Numbered from the stretch's first letter, positions 39,504-48,579 are shown. The stretch is 64,000 nucleotides of DNA from Alcaligenes faecalis (GCF_009497775.1 NZ_CP031012.1:3251235-3315234); one strand, 5' to 3'. Notes: generated from the letters alone by a model not told the origin. Program-made: numbers and translations.

Positions 39504-39980
39504 ATGAACCCTTGTACTCGCCCGCATACTTTGCGGGTCAATCAAGAGACCCACATCATCGAGGTGGAACCCGATACGCCGCTGCTTTATGTATTGCGTA
39601 ACGACCTGGAACTGAATGGCCCTAAATTTGGTTGTGGCCTGGGTGAATGTGGCGCCTGTACGGTGCTGGTCGATGGTGTGGCCGCCCGCTCCTGTATCGT
39701 GCCAGTCAGCCTGGTAGAAAACCGTCAGATCACGACCCTGGAAGGTTTGGCCCAAAACGGCCAGCCCAATGATGTTCAGCAGGCATTTATTGATTGTCAG
39801 GCTGCGCAATGCGGCTACTGCCTGAATGGCATGGTCATGACCGTGCAGGCCCTGCTGGAACGCAATCCGCAAGCTACCGAAGAGCAGATCCGGGACGAGC
39901 TGCGTTATAACCTGTGCCGCTGCGGCACTCACGTAGAAATCATGCAAGCTGCCGTACGCGTCGCAAAGGCCAGGCAATGA
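39504..39980 (+). CDS. nicA: [2Fe-2S] subunit of a nicotinate-type dehydrogenase (NicA-like)
   Basis: This 158-residue protein carries electrons from the molybdenum centre through two [2Fe-2S] clusters. The plant-type cluster motif is GCGLGECGACTVLVDG with a later Cys in ARSC. The second cluster is CQAAQCGYC plus LCRCGTH. The ATG at 39504 has AAGG upstream and gives the length of known NicA. The next gene starts inside its stop codon (ATGA overlap), so small and cytochrome subunits are co-translated. Confidence 0.92.
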   Translation: MNPCTRPHTLRVNQETHIIEVEPDTPLLYVLRNDLELNGPKFGCGLGECGACTVLVDGVAARSCIVPVSLVENRQITTLEGLAQNGQPNDVQQAFIDCQAAQCGYCLNGMVMTVQALLERNPQATEEQIRDELRYNLCRCGTHVEIMQAAVRVAKARQ

Positions 39981-42817
39981 GTCATTCAGTACAAGACCTT
40001 TCCCGAGCGCTATGGCCGGAACTACCTGCGGGCACCAGCCTGCTGCATGGCGCTGTTGTGCGCCCTCCTTACTGGTCCTATGAAAACGGGCAGTATCTGG
40101 GAGCTGAATTACAAACAGTAGACCAACAAGCCGCCCTGAAAGTGCCCGGTGTCGTGGCCTGTGTGCATATGGGCAATTTTCTGGGTGTGCTGGCGGTACA
40201 AGCCGAACAGGCTCAGCAAGGCGCTGCTCTGCTGGATGCACGCTGGGCCACGCCCGTCGTAGCAGACCAGGTGGCCCTGCCAGCCGATGAGGCTGTTGCT
40301 GCGACGCCTGGCGCCCCCGATCAAAGCTATGAGTGGCAATCTGCCGCCGAGCATCAAGAAACCGCCTGGGCCCGTGCTTGTTATCACGACAAGCAGTTTT
40401 ATGTCTGGGCGCATACGCAGCGCCCCGCCGCTCTGCTGCTTGAGCTGCAAGCCTTGAGCGGCCTGCCCAGCGAGCAGATCCATTTGCAGGATATTGCCGG
40501 CAATCAGGCCGATGCCTACGACTGCGCCATGGATGCAGCCGTCATGGCCTTTGGCCGCCCCCAGGCTGTGCAAGTCCGCGCCAGCCACAGCGTAGCGACC
40601 ATTCGCCTTAGCGTCTATAAAGGCACCGCAGAGCGAAACGACCTGAATGCCCATTTGCGGGCGACCCGCTGGCAACTGAACACCTTGTCCGGTGCTCGCC
40701 CTTCTCTGGCTGCCATTCTTTGCGGTCAGCAAGATTTGCCCAGCAGCGGCCCGGACGTAAAAAGCGATTACTTTTCCGCCCCTGCGCCTAACTATGATGG
40801 CGCGGCCGCCAGCAGCGACCCCGATAGCCTGGCCCAGGCCACGATCTTTGCTCAGGAATCGCAGTTCGATCAGGACTGCCACAGCCTGGGGCTGGATCCT
40901 TTGGAAGCACGACTGGAACAAGTCAGCAGCCCTCAAGGTCGAGAGCTGCTGCAACGGGTTGCCGATCAGTCGGACTGGTCCGAGCCCTTGCCCGCCCATC
41001 AAGGTCCTTTGCGCAAAGGTCGCGGGCTGGCCTACAGCCATATTGTTGAACAAGTGCCCGGACAGGCTGCACGAGAGCAGTGGTCCGCCTGGGCCGTGGA
41101 TGTCAGCGTCGATACCCGTCAAGGCACGCTCAGCATAGACAAGCTGACCATTGGCCACGACAGCACCGAACTGAGCAATCCCGAGCAGACCCCGGAGTCT
41201 GCACCCGCCCTGGCCGACCGACTGGGCCGTTGGGCTCAACAACTGCTGAACAATGGCGTGGGCAAAGGCAGCGAAGGTAGCAACGACAGCCCTGTCAAAG
41301 AAACCGCCGACAAGCCCGCCGTCCAGCTGGTCAAACGGGAGTCTGCCGTAGGCCAGCCTTTGGCCTGGAACCAGGGCGTGGAACTGCCTGCCGCGGCCGC
41401 CATTGCCAATGCAATTTTCAATGCCAGTGGCATACGCCTGACCAGTGCGCCTTTTAGCGAACAGTCTCTGGCACTGGGCTATCAGTCCGATAAAACAGGC
41501 AGCAGCAAAAAACGCAAAGCCTGGTGGGGAGCCTTGGCCGCGGTCGCCACCGGCACAGTCTTGAGTGCCCTGCCCTGGCGGCCCGCCATCGCGCCCGTCG
41601 GCCAAGTGGACACATCCATCTTTTCAGAGCTGGCGATTGAGCGTGGCCGCCTGGTTGCCATTGCAGGCGACTGCATGGTCTGCCACACCGCCGAAGGCGG
41701 CACACCCAATGCGGGCGGTCTGGGTCTGGATACGCCGTTTGGCACTATCTACACCACCAACATCACCCCGGACAAAGAAACCGGCATAGGCAGCTGGAGC
41801 TACAAAGCCTTTGAACGCGCCATGCGCGAGGGCATTCATCAGGACGGTCGCCACCTGTACCCGGCCTTCCCTTACACGGCCTTTGCCAAGATCAGCGATG
41901 AGGACATGCAATCCTTGTACGCCTACCTGATGACGCAAGAGCCGGTGAAGTCCGAAGTGCCTGAAACCAAGCTGCCCTTCCCCATGAATATGCGGCCTTT
42001 GGTGGCGGGCTGGAACCTGCTGTTTCACCGTGATCCGAATGCCTACGTGCCGGACCCGACTCAAACCGTGCAATGGAACCGGGGGGCCTATCTGGTCAAT
42101 AGCAGCGGTCACTGTGCGGCCTGCCATAGCCCGCGCAATATGCTGGGGGCCGAGAAAGGGGGGAAAGCGAATTTCCTGGCTGGTGGCTTTGCAGATAACT
42201 GGGAAGCGCCTGCGCTCAATAGCCTGTCCAAAGCCCCCATCCCCTGGACGGAGCAGGAACTGTACCAATACCTGCGTACTGGCTACTCGCCACGCCACGG
42301 CGTAGCGGCTGGACCGATGGGACCAGTCGTCGCGGGCTTGGCAGAGCTGCCTGAGTCCGACGTCCGCGCCATGGCAAATTATCTAAGCAGCCTGAACCCG
42401 GTTGAGAGCGAGCAAGAACAAACGCACGCCGCCCAGGCCGCGCTTCTGGAGCAAGACAGCCGCAGCAATAAGGAAGTGATGGTGATGCCAGGCGAAAACC
42501 TGTTCAACGGCGCTTGTGCTGTTTGCCACGATCCGCGTGGTGGGCCGGTGTTGTTTGGTGCGCGCCCGTCCCTGGCACTGAACAGTAATCTGCACAGCGA
42601 GCACCCGGACAATACGATTCAGGTGTTGATGCACGGCATTACCCGTCCTGCCCAGCCTACCCTGGGCTCCATGCCCGGTTTCAAGAACAGCATGAATGAT
42701 GAGCAGATGGAAGATTTGCTGAACTATATGCGGGCACGTTTTGCACCCGAAAAACCGGCCTGGACGGGACTGAAAGACAAGATTGCAACCATCAGGGAGC
42801 AGAAGGGACACTTGTAG
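39977..42817 (+). CDS. Tri-heme cytochrome c subunit fused to a degenerate molybdenum-type domain
   Basis: Residues 1 to about 500 of this 946-residue protein resemble a shortened IorB/NicB-type domain. It starts directly at the hammerhead (GAVVRPPYWSYENGQYL) and lacks the preceding cofactor part. At the position of the catalytic Glu in the 36846 protein (MGSGESASVP) it reads AWNQGVELP, so Glu is replaced by Gln. A membrane segment follows (WWGALAAVATGTVLSALPW), then three heme c sites: CMVCH, CAACH and CAVCH. The likely role is to anchor the dehydrogenase and pass electrons to the respiratory chain. The molybdenum chemistry would be done by the divergently encoded subunit. Loss of activity here is inferred. 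Confidence 0.87.
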   Translation: MSHSVQDLSRALWPELPAGTSLLHGAVVRPPYWSYENGQYLGAELQTVDQQAALKVPGVVACVHMGNFLGVLAVQAEQAQQGAALLDARWATPVVADQVALPADEAVAATPGAPDQSYEWQSAAEHQETAWARACYHDKQFYVWAHTQRPAALLLELQALSGLPSEQIHLQDIAGNQADAYDCAMDAAVMAFGRPQAVQVRASHSVATIRLSVYKGTAERNDLNAHLRATRWQLNTLSGARPSLAAILCGQQDLPSSGPDVKSDYFSAPAPNYDGAAASSDPDSLAQATIFAQESQFDQDCHSLGLDPLEARLEQVSSPQGRELLQRVADQSDWSEPLPAHQGPLRKGRGLAYSHIVEQVPGQAAREQWSAWAVDVSVDTRQGTLSIDKLTIGHDSTELSNPEQTPESAPALADRLGRWAQQLLNNGVGKGSEGSNDSPVKETADKPAVQLVKRESAVGQPLAWNQGVELPAAAAIANAIFNASGIRLTSAPFSEQSLALGYQSDKTGSSKKRKAWWGALAAVATGTVLSALPWRPAIAPVGQVDTSIFSELAIERGRLVAIAGDCMVCHTAEGGTPNAGGLGLDTPFGTIYTTNITPDKETGIGSWSYKAFERAMREGIHQDGRHLYPAFPYTAFAKISDEDMQSLYAYLMTQEPVKSEVPETKLPFPMNMRPLVAGWNLLFHRDPNAYVPDPTQTVQWNRGAYLVNSSGHCAACHSPRNMLGAEKGGKANFLAGGFADNWEAPALNSLSKAPIPWTEQELYQYLRTGYSPRHGVAAGPMGPVVAGLAELPESDVRAMANYLSSLNPVESEQEQTHAAQAALLEQDSRSNKEVMVMPGENLFNGACAVCHDPRGGPVLFGARPSLALNSNLHSEHPDNTIQVLMHGITRPAQPTLGSMPGFKNSMNDEQMEDLLNYMRARFAPEKPAWTGLKDKIATIREQKGHL

Positions 42818-42853
42818 GCAGGGTTTGTCCGCAGATAGTGCTTAGATACGCGG

Positions 42854-42899
42854 AAAACAAAGGCGGCTTCAAGTTTTCACTTGGCCACCTTTGTTTTTT
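42854..42899 (+). terminator. Terminator after the cytochrome subunit gene
   Basis: AAAACAAAGG pairs with CCTTTGTTTT, with an inner CAAG/CTTG stem, and is followed by T residues. It lies 37 bp after the stop. Confidence 0.88.
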
Positions 42900-42995
42900 A
42901 GCTCATCACATTCAGACCTGACTAAACCAGCAACCCTCAACCCAGGCTCACTGCCAGCACTCTGAAGGACTGGTCTGAAGCTTGAATTTACGTGT

Positions 42996-43023
42996 GGGTT
43001 TGGGTTTGGGTTTGGGTTTGGGG
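42996..43023 (+). repeat. Telomere-like (GGGTTT) array, potential G-quadruplex
   Basis: Five G tracts (four GGG and a final GGGG) are separated by exactly TTT. This fits the simplest G-quadruplex rule on the plus strand. It lies between the nic terminator and the end of the leftward DUF924 gene. The following ~150 bp holds CCCA/CAGAC-like short repeats and no gene. Confidence 0.9.
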
Positions 43024-43185
43024 CCAAAGCCTAGGCCAACAATCGAAGCTTGCGTTCCTACCCAAGCCCGAGACCAGACCCAAATCAAAGTCATCCAATC
43101 CTAGGTCTAGGCCCAGTCCAAATCAGGATCAGGACTCAGCTTCCGCTACAGACCCAGACCCAGCCTGGGCCAGACTCAAAACCCA

Positions 43186-43734
43186 TCAACCGGAAAAACC
43201 ACCGGCCTCCAGAAACTTCTGTTCTTCCGCAGTCGTGGTACGTCCCAGAATCGAGTTGCGATGCGGGAAGCGGCCAAAGCGCTCCACCACATCCAGATGC
43301 TCTTCGGCGTGATCCAGCCAAGGACGGCCAATTTCCTGATTCAGGCGCACGGCCTCTTGCTGATCGGCCAAATTCTCCGCATGGGAATACGGCAGGTAGC
43401 AAAACACACGACGCTCCAGCGGAATCTGCTTATCCAGCCCCTTGGCCACCATTTCCTTGGCAATCGCCAAACCCTTCTCGTCGGTCGCGTACATGCGGGT
43501 GGTATTGCGAAAGGAGTTGCGCGGAAACTGGTCCAGCAAAATCAGCAAGGCGTAGGCCCCTTCTGCGGTCTGTGCCCAGTCATCCAGCTCGCCCTTGGCC
43601 GCACGTTCGTGCCAGTCCAAAAACCGTTCGCGAAATTCCCGGTCGAAGTCATCGGACTTGCGAAACCATTTCTCTGGCCCTGATTCAACCCAGAAATCAA
43701 TCACTGCCTGAGGATTGGGACGTGCATCTGCCAT
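43186..43734 (-). CDS. DUF924 family protein
   Basis: This 182-residue all-helical protein belongs to DUF924 (TPR-like fold). Diagnostic parts are VIDFWVESGPEKWFRKSDDFDREFRERF at the N-terminus, LILLDQFPRNSFRNTTRMYATD and FCYLPYSHAENLADQQ, followed by RFGRFPHRNSILGR. The biochemical role is not known. It lies 48 bp downstream of the last ABC transporter gene on the same strand and may be co-transcribed. Confidence 0.93.
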   Translation of the reverse strand: MADARPNPQAVIDFWVESGPEKWFRKSDDFDREFRERFLDWHERAAKGELDDWAQTAEGAYALLILLDQFPRNSFRNTTRMYATDEKGLAIAKEMVAKGLDKQIPLERRVFCYLPYSHAENLADQQEAVRLNQEIGRPWLDHAEEHLDVVERFGRFPHRNSILGRTTTAEEQKFLEAGGFSG

Positions 43735-43782
43735 GGTGTTCTCCTGGAGCCGGTCCGGCCTCCACGATCTGGAGGCCCGAAG

Positions 43783-44562
43783 TTAAACGGACAGGTAAGT
43801 GCGCCGCACTTGCTCGTTGGCACTTAATTCCTGCATGGCGCCACTGTACCGTATTTGCCCCTTTTCCAGCACATACGCCCGATCCGACACCAGCTCGGCA
43901 AAGTGCAGATTCTGCTCGGACAGCAAGATGCTGACCCCGGCCTGCTTCAGCTCCAGAATCATGTGCACCATCTGCTCCACAATCACGGGAGCCACACCCT
44001 CGGACGGTTCGTCCAGCAAGACCAGATAAGGATTGCCCATCAAGGTGCGCGCGACAGTCAGCATTTGCTGCTCGCCCCCACTCATCTGCCCACCGGGCCT
44101 GTCCTGCATCTGGCCCAGATTGGGAAACAGGCTGTACAAGCGTTCGGGCTGCCAGTGCGGAGCTGCTGTGCCATCCGGCCAGCGCCGTGCGGGCTGACGA
44201 CCCACTTCCAGATTTTCTGTGACGCTTAAATCAGTAAAGATGCGCCGGTCTTCGGGCACAAAACCCAAACCGGCACGAGCGATTTCAAAGGGCTGCTTGT
44301 CGTGAATGGCTTGGCCCATGAACTCAATATGGCCGTCGGAGCGCTCCATCAAACCCATGATGGATTTCAAGGTAGTGGACTTGCCCGCACCGTTACGCCC
44401 CATCAAGGCAACGACCTCACCGCGTTGTACGGTCAGGGACAAGCCAAACAAGATATGCGCGGCGCCGTACCAGGCATTCAAGCCATCCACACTTAGCAAA
44501 GGCTGCTCGTCCACCGTGCCTGCGGCGATTCGCTCAGAACCGGCTAATAAATCCTGCGTCAT
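43783..44562 (-). CDS. livF: Branched-chain-type ABC transporter ATPase (LivF)
   Basis: This 259-residue ATPase energises a HAAT-family importer. Walker A is GRNGAGKSTTLKS, the signature is MSGGEQQML, and Walker B is LVLLDEPSEGVAP. The GLGFVPEDRRIFTDLSV segment is typical of LivF. The N-terminus has about 25 extra residues before LLSVDGLNAWYG. It overlaps livG by four bases and is the last transporter gene of the operon. Confidence 0.93.
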   Translation of the reverse strand: MTQDLLAGSERIAAGTVDEQPLLSVDGLNAWYGAAHILFGLSLTVQRGEVVALMGRNGAGKSTTLKSIMGLMERSDGHIEFMGQAIHDKQPFEIARAGLGFVPEDRRIFTDLSVTENLEVGRQPARRWPDGTAAPHWQPERLYSLFPNLGQMQDRPGGQMSGGEQQMLTVARTLMGNPYLVLLDEPSEGVAPVIVEQMVHMILELKQAGVSILLSEQNLHFAELVSDRAYVLEKGQIRYSGAMQELSANEQVRRTYLSV

Positions 44563-45326
44563 GCTGGCTCCTTGCTCTCGAATGTTTTGCCTGTGCCAAA
44601 GTACACCTCCTGCACCTTGGGATGCTGACGGATATAGTCCGCATCCCCTTCCGCCACCAGCCGACCACGGGCCAGCACCAGCATGCGGTCCGAGTGCTCG
44701 AACACCACATCCATGCTGTGCTCGGTAAACAGCACACCCATATTGCGTTCGATCACCAGTTTTTTGGTCAGACGCATCAGCTCATTACGCTCTTTGGGGG
44801 CCATGCCTGCTGTGGGTTCGTCCATCAGCAAAAGACGCGGATCGTTGGCCAGTGCAATTGCCAGTTCTACCCGCTTCACATCACCATAAGCCAGCTCGCT
44901 GCAAGGCCGTTCGGCCTGTGCCAGCATGCCTACCTGATCGAGCAAATCCAGCGCACGCGCACGCTCGAACTGAGCCGCCCGACGCCAGAAGGAAAACAGC
45001 TTTTTCTGATGCGCCAGCAAGGCCATCTGGACGTTCTCCACCACCGTCAGGGATGCAAAAGTTGCGGCGATCTGAAAGGTACGGCCCACGCCCAAAGCAG
45101 CAATCTTGCGCGGGGCCAGCCCTACCAGTTCCTGATCGCCCAAACGCACCGATCCGGCTGTGGGCGTCAATTGCCCGCCCACCATATTGAAGGTGGTAGT
45201 TTTGCCAGCGCCATTGGGGCCGATCAAGGCCAGGAATTCCCCGGCCTGCACATCAAACTCGATACCGTCTACGGCCAGATTGCCACCAAACGCTTTTTTA
45301 AGACCTCGTACTTGCAGCAAACTCAT
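44559..45326 (-). CDS. livG: Branched-chain-type ABC transporter ATPase (LivG)
   Basis: This 255-residue ATPase partners LivF. Walker A is GPNGAGKTTTFNMVGG, the signature region is ELAYGDVKRVELA (replacing LSGGQ as in many LivG), and Walker B is LLLMDEPTAGMAP. The C-terminal MDVVFEHSDRMLVLARG is typical. The ATG at 45326 overlaps the stop of the fused permease gene (ATGA), giving tight coupling along the operon. Confidence 0.94.
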   Translation of the reverse strand: MSLLQVRGLKKAFGGNLAVDGIEFDVQAGEFLALIGPNGAGKTTTFNMVGGQLTPTAGSVRLGDQELVGLAPRKIAALGVGRTFQIAATFASLTVVENVQMALLAHQKKLFSFWRRAAQFERARALDLLDQVGMLAQAERPCSELAYGDVKRVELAIALANDPRLLLMDEPTAGMAPKERNELMRLTKKLVIERNMGVLFTEHSMDVVFEHSDRMLVLARGRLVAEGDADYIRQHPKVQEVYFGTGKTFESKEPA

Positions 45327-47218
45327 GACGATGCCTCCGGTGCTACGCGGCGATGCGCCCAGCGTTTGAAAAAGCCGGCAATACCCTGCGGGAAAGCCAG
45401 AACCAGCAGCAGAATCACGCCGCCAAACAAGGCACGCCAATACTGTGTGATGCCCAGGAAGAAGTCCTGCAACAAGGTGAACACCGCTGCCCCCACCACC
45501 GGGCCAACCAGGGTTTGCAAACCACCCAGCAAGACCATGACCAAACCATCCACGGACTTGTTCACAGCGATCACTTCGGGCGAGACGCTACCCTTGGAAA
45601 ACACGAACAAGGCACCGGCCAGACCGGCAAACGTGCCCGCCAGAATAAAGGTCAGCCACTGTACGCGCTTGACGGGGATGCCAATGGCCTCGGCCCGCAA
45701 GGCTGAATCCCGGCTGGCACGCATGGCGTAACCAAAGGGCGAGAACAAGATGCGACGCAAGAGGAAAGCCGCCACCACAACCAGCAGCAAGGCAAAGTAA
45801 TAGTAGCGATCACCCGACAGCCACTCCGCAGGCCAGATACCGACCACGCCATTGGAGCCGCCTGTAAAACTATCCCACTGGTACACAATCGACCAGATAA
45901 TCTGCGCGAAAGCCAAGGTCAGCATGGCCAGATAGACGCCTGACAGACGCACGCAGAACCAGCCAAAGATCAGCGCACCCAAACCTGCGACAGCCGGAGC
46001 CAGAACCAGGGACCAGCCCATGGACAAGGCAGCCGCCTTGAACAGCAGAGCCGCCGCATAAGCGCCCAGACCAAAGTAAGCGGCGTGACCAAAAGAGTTC
46101 ATGCCCCCTGGTCCCATCATGAAATGCAGGCTCAAGGAGAACAGGGACAAAACCAGAATATCCAGAGCCAGCACAGGCGCGTACGGGAACCAGTCGCTCA
46201 TCAAGGGCAAGGCAGCCATCACACCCAGAACCACCAGCACCATGATCTGGAACGCTCCACTACCGGCACGCAAAGGCGCTTCGATCGGAGCCGAGTTACG
46301 GCTGACGGCTTGAGCCTTTCCGAACAGGCCCCAGGGCCGGAACACCAGCACCACGGCCATGAAGATGAACTCCACTACCAGCGTCAATTTAGGAAAGGCA
46401 AAGTCCACACCAAAGAAGGTGACAGTACCCAGAGCGATACACAGGGCCTTCAATTCAGCGACGATCAAAGCAGCCACATAAGCACCGGGAATGGAGCCCA
46501 TGCCACCGACCACCACAATCACAAAAGCATCCCCGATCACGCTCAAGTCCAGCAGCAGATTGGCGGGCTGACGTGGCAATTGCACAGCACCACCCAAACC
46601 GGCCAGGAAGGCGCCCAGTGCAAACACACCCGTAAACAGCCAGGCTTGATTCACACCCAACGCACCCAGCATTTGTCGGTCGTGGGTTGCGGCGCGCACC
46701 AGCACGCCCCAACGGGTACGGGTCAGCAAGAGCCACAGCAAGCCCAGCACCACGGGGCCAATCACGATCAGCACCAGGTCATAAACCGGGAAGAAGCGCC
46801 CTGCAATGGAAATGGAACCGTTCAGACCCGGAGCCAGTGGCCCCAGCAGATCTTCCGGCCCCCACACGGCCAAGGCTCCGTCATTGATCACCAGCACCAG
46901 GGCAAAGGTGGCCAATAACTGGAACAGCTCGGGCGCTTTATAAATACGCCGCAGCAGCACGATCTCCAGCAAAGCCCCCAATGCGCCCACCAGCAAGGCG
47001 GCCACAATCAAGCCTGCCCAGAATCCCAGCGCCGAACCACCCATGAATTGCACGGTGGAATACGCCATGTAGATGCCCAGCATGTACAGAGAGCCGTGTG
47101 CAAAGTTGACGATGCGTGTCACCCCAAAAATCAGGGACAAACCCGCCGCCACCAGGAACAAAGACGATGCCTCGGCCAGTCCGTTAAGGAACTGCACCCA
47201 TAAACCCGATAAGGCCAT
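45323..47218 (-). CDS. Fused LivH-LivM ABC permease
   Basis: One 631-residue polypeptide contains both membrane subunits of a branched-chain amino-acid-type importer. Residues 1-295 are LivH-like (LVAAGLSLIFGVTRIVNFAHG; VVVGGMGSIPGAYVAALIV). Residues about 320-620 are LivM-like (LALDILVLSLFSLSLHFMMGPGGMNSFGHAAYFGLGAYAAALL; RDSALRAEAIGIPV; VVLGG-type end). A hydrophilic linker around 296-318 joins them. The DNA shows no frameshift. The transporter's position beside the nic cluster suggests an aromatic or heteroaromatic acid as substrate rather than an amino acid, but this is inference. Confidence 0.92.
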   Translation of the reverse strand: MALSGLWVQFLNGLAEASSLFLVAAGLSLIFGVTRIVNFAHGSLYMLGIYMAYSTVQFMGGSALGFWAGLIVAALLVGALGALLEIVLLRRIYKAPELFQLLATFALVLVINDGALAVWGPEDLLGPLAPGLNGSISIAGRFFPVYDLVLIVIGPVVLGLLWLLLTRTRWGVLVRAATHDRQMLGALGVNQAWLFTGVFALGAFLAGLGGAVQLPRQPANLLLDLSVIGDAFVIVVVGGMGSIPGAYVAALIVAELKALCIALGTVTFFGVDFAFPKLTLVVEFIFMAVVLVFRPWGLFGKAQAVSRNSAPIEAPLRAGSGAFQIMVLVVLGVMAALPLMSDWFPYAPVLALDILVLSLFSLSLHFMMGPGGMNSFGHAAYFGLGAYAAALLFKAAALSMGWSLVLAPAVAGLGALIFGWFCVRLSGVYLAMLTLAFAQIIWSIVYQWDSFTGGSNGVVGIWPAEWLSGDRYYYFALLLVVVAAFLLRRILFSPFGYAMRASRDSALRAEAIGIPVKRVQWLTFILAGTFAGLAGALFVFSKGSVSPEVIAVNKSVDGLVMVLLGGLQTLVGPVVGAAVFTLLQDFFLGITQYWRALFGGVILLLVLAFPQGIAGFFKRWAHRRVAPEASS

Positions 47219-47238
47219 TACTGCCTCGCGTCAGAAGT

Positions 47239-47258
47239 GGCGCGCCATTTGGCGCGCC
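47239..47258 (-). other. Intercistronic hairpin between binding protein and permease genes
   Basis: GGCGCGCC-ATTT-GGCGCGCC is a perfect eight-base stem without a T run. Such hairpins between a binding-protein gene and its permease gene commonly stabilise the upstream mRNA and lower downstream expression, giving excess binding protein. Confidence 0.75.
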
Positions 47259-47285
47259 GATCTACGAAATACTGCGTTCTTGGAA

Positions 47286-48503
47286 TTATTGATTGGCCGC
47301 GGCAGGACGCCACTGGCTGACTTGCTCATCCGTAGGCTGTACATCCTTGCCATCGGCATAACGGATATTGGTCATGATGCCTTTGCCGTCCTGCTTGGCC
47401 AGCACACCCACATAGGCTCCCTGCGTGGATTGCTGATCTTGCGTACGGTAAGTGATGGGCCCAAAAGGCGTGACCACATCCAGACCACGGAAGGCTTTGA
47501 TCATGGCTTCCGTGTCGGTAGAACCGGCTTTTTCAATACCGGCGGCAATCGACACAATCGTGCTGTAGCCAATAATCGTGCCCAGACGTGGGTGCTCTTT
47601 GTACTTGTCCTGATAGGCTTTCAGGAAGGCATTGTGCTCGGGCGTGTCGATGGCATACCAGGGGTAGCCCGTCACAATCCAGCCTTCCGGCGTTTCTTCA
47701 CCCAAGGGGTCCAGGTACTCCGGCTCGCCAGTCAACATGCTGACCACCGGCAAGGCAGGGCTAAAGAACTGACGCTGATTACCGGCGCGAACCAAACGAG
47801 CCAGGTCGGACGCAAACAGTACGTTAAAGACCGCATCAGGCTTGGCTTCGGACAAAGCCTGCACCACGGCACCGGCATCGACCTTGCCCAATGGCGTGGC
47901 CTGTTCAGCCACGAACTCGATATCGGGCTGAGCTTCTTTCATCAAAGTCTTGAAGGTGGCAACGGCGGACTGACCGTACTCGTAGTTGGGGTACACAATC
48001 GCCCAACGCTTCTTGTTCAGCTTGACGGCTTCAGGCACCAGCATGGCCACCTGCATATAGGTGGAGTTGCGCAGGCGGAAGGTATAGCGGTTGCCATCGG
48101 CCCAGACAATCTTGTCGGTCAAAGGCTCGCTGGCCAGAAAGAATACTTTTTTGTGTTTGGCGAAGTCGGTAATGGCCAAGCCGATATTGGACAGGAAGGT
48201 CCCGGTCAGCACATCCACTTTTTCACGCGAGATCAATTCCTCGGCAGCGCGTACCGCATCACCGGGGTTGGAGTTGTCGTCCTTGATGATCAATTGCAGC
48301 TGCTTGCCGTGAATCCCCCCGGCCTGGTTGATCTGCTCAACCGCCAGCTCCATCCCGTTTCGATAAGGCCCCAAAAAAGCGGGCTGGGATTTATAGCTGT
48401 TCAGCTCCCCAATCTTGATCACCCCCTCGGCGGCAGCGGTGGCCCCCAAGGTTTGCAACATCATCGTTCCTGCCAGTGCTACCCCTGCAAATGTCTTGTT
48501 CAT
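47286..48503 (-). CDS. ABC transporter periplasmic binding protein (LivK-like, peripla_BP_6)
   Basis: This 405-residue secreted protein is the ligand receptor for the downstream permease. A signal peptide (MNKTFAGVALAGTMMLQTLG, then ATAAAEG) precedes IKIGELNSYKSQPAFLGPYRNGMELAVEQINQAGGIHGKQL, a type I binding-protein start. IIKDDNSNPGDAVRAAEELI follows. The ATG at 48503 is chosen over an upstream in-frame start because it gives the signal peptide. A GTGTACAC palindrome lies 67 bp upstream. The ligand is not known; the nic cluster is next door. Confidence 0.93.
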   Translation of the reverse strand: MNKTFAGVALAGTMMLQTLGATAAAEGVIKIGELNSYKSQPAFLGPYRNGMELAVEQINQAGGIHGKQLQLIIKDDNSNPGDAVRAAEELISREKVDVLTGTFLSNIGLAITDFAKHKKVFFLASEPLTDKIVWADGNRYTFRLRNSTYMQVAMLVPEAVKLNKKRWAIVYPNYEYGQSAVATFKTLMKEAQPDIEFVAEQATPLGKVDAGAVVQALSEAKPDAVFNVLFASDLARLVRAGNQRQFFSPALPVVSMLTGEPEYLDPLGEETPEGWIVTGYPWYAIDTPEHNAFLKAYQDKYKEHPRLGTIIGYSTIVSIAAGIEKAGSTDTEAMIKAFRGLDVVTPFGPITYRTQDQQSTQGAYVGVLAKQDGKGIMTNIRYADGKDVQPTDEQVSQWRPAAANQ

Positions 48504-48567
48504 TGTCTTCTCCGTGGGCTTGTGAGGCGAAACACGACTCAGCAACTTGTCTTGTTTTAGTGATTTA

Positions 48568-48579
48568 AAGTGTACACAT
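48568..48579 (-). promoter_or_regulatory. GTGTACAC palindrome upstream of the ABC binding-protein gene
   Basis: AAGTGTACACAT contains the perfect eight-base palindrome GTGTACAC (48570-48577). The same core occurs upstream of the nic subunit gene and of the metallo-hydrolase gene, which suggests a shared regulator. Confidence 0.6.

Noticed and set aside
28364..42817. The MocA-like gene as part of the nic operon
   Set aside because: It is separated by more than 5 kb with unrelated genes and a terminator; only a functional link through the cofactor is plausible.
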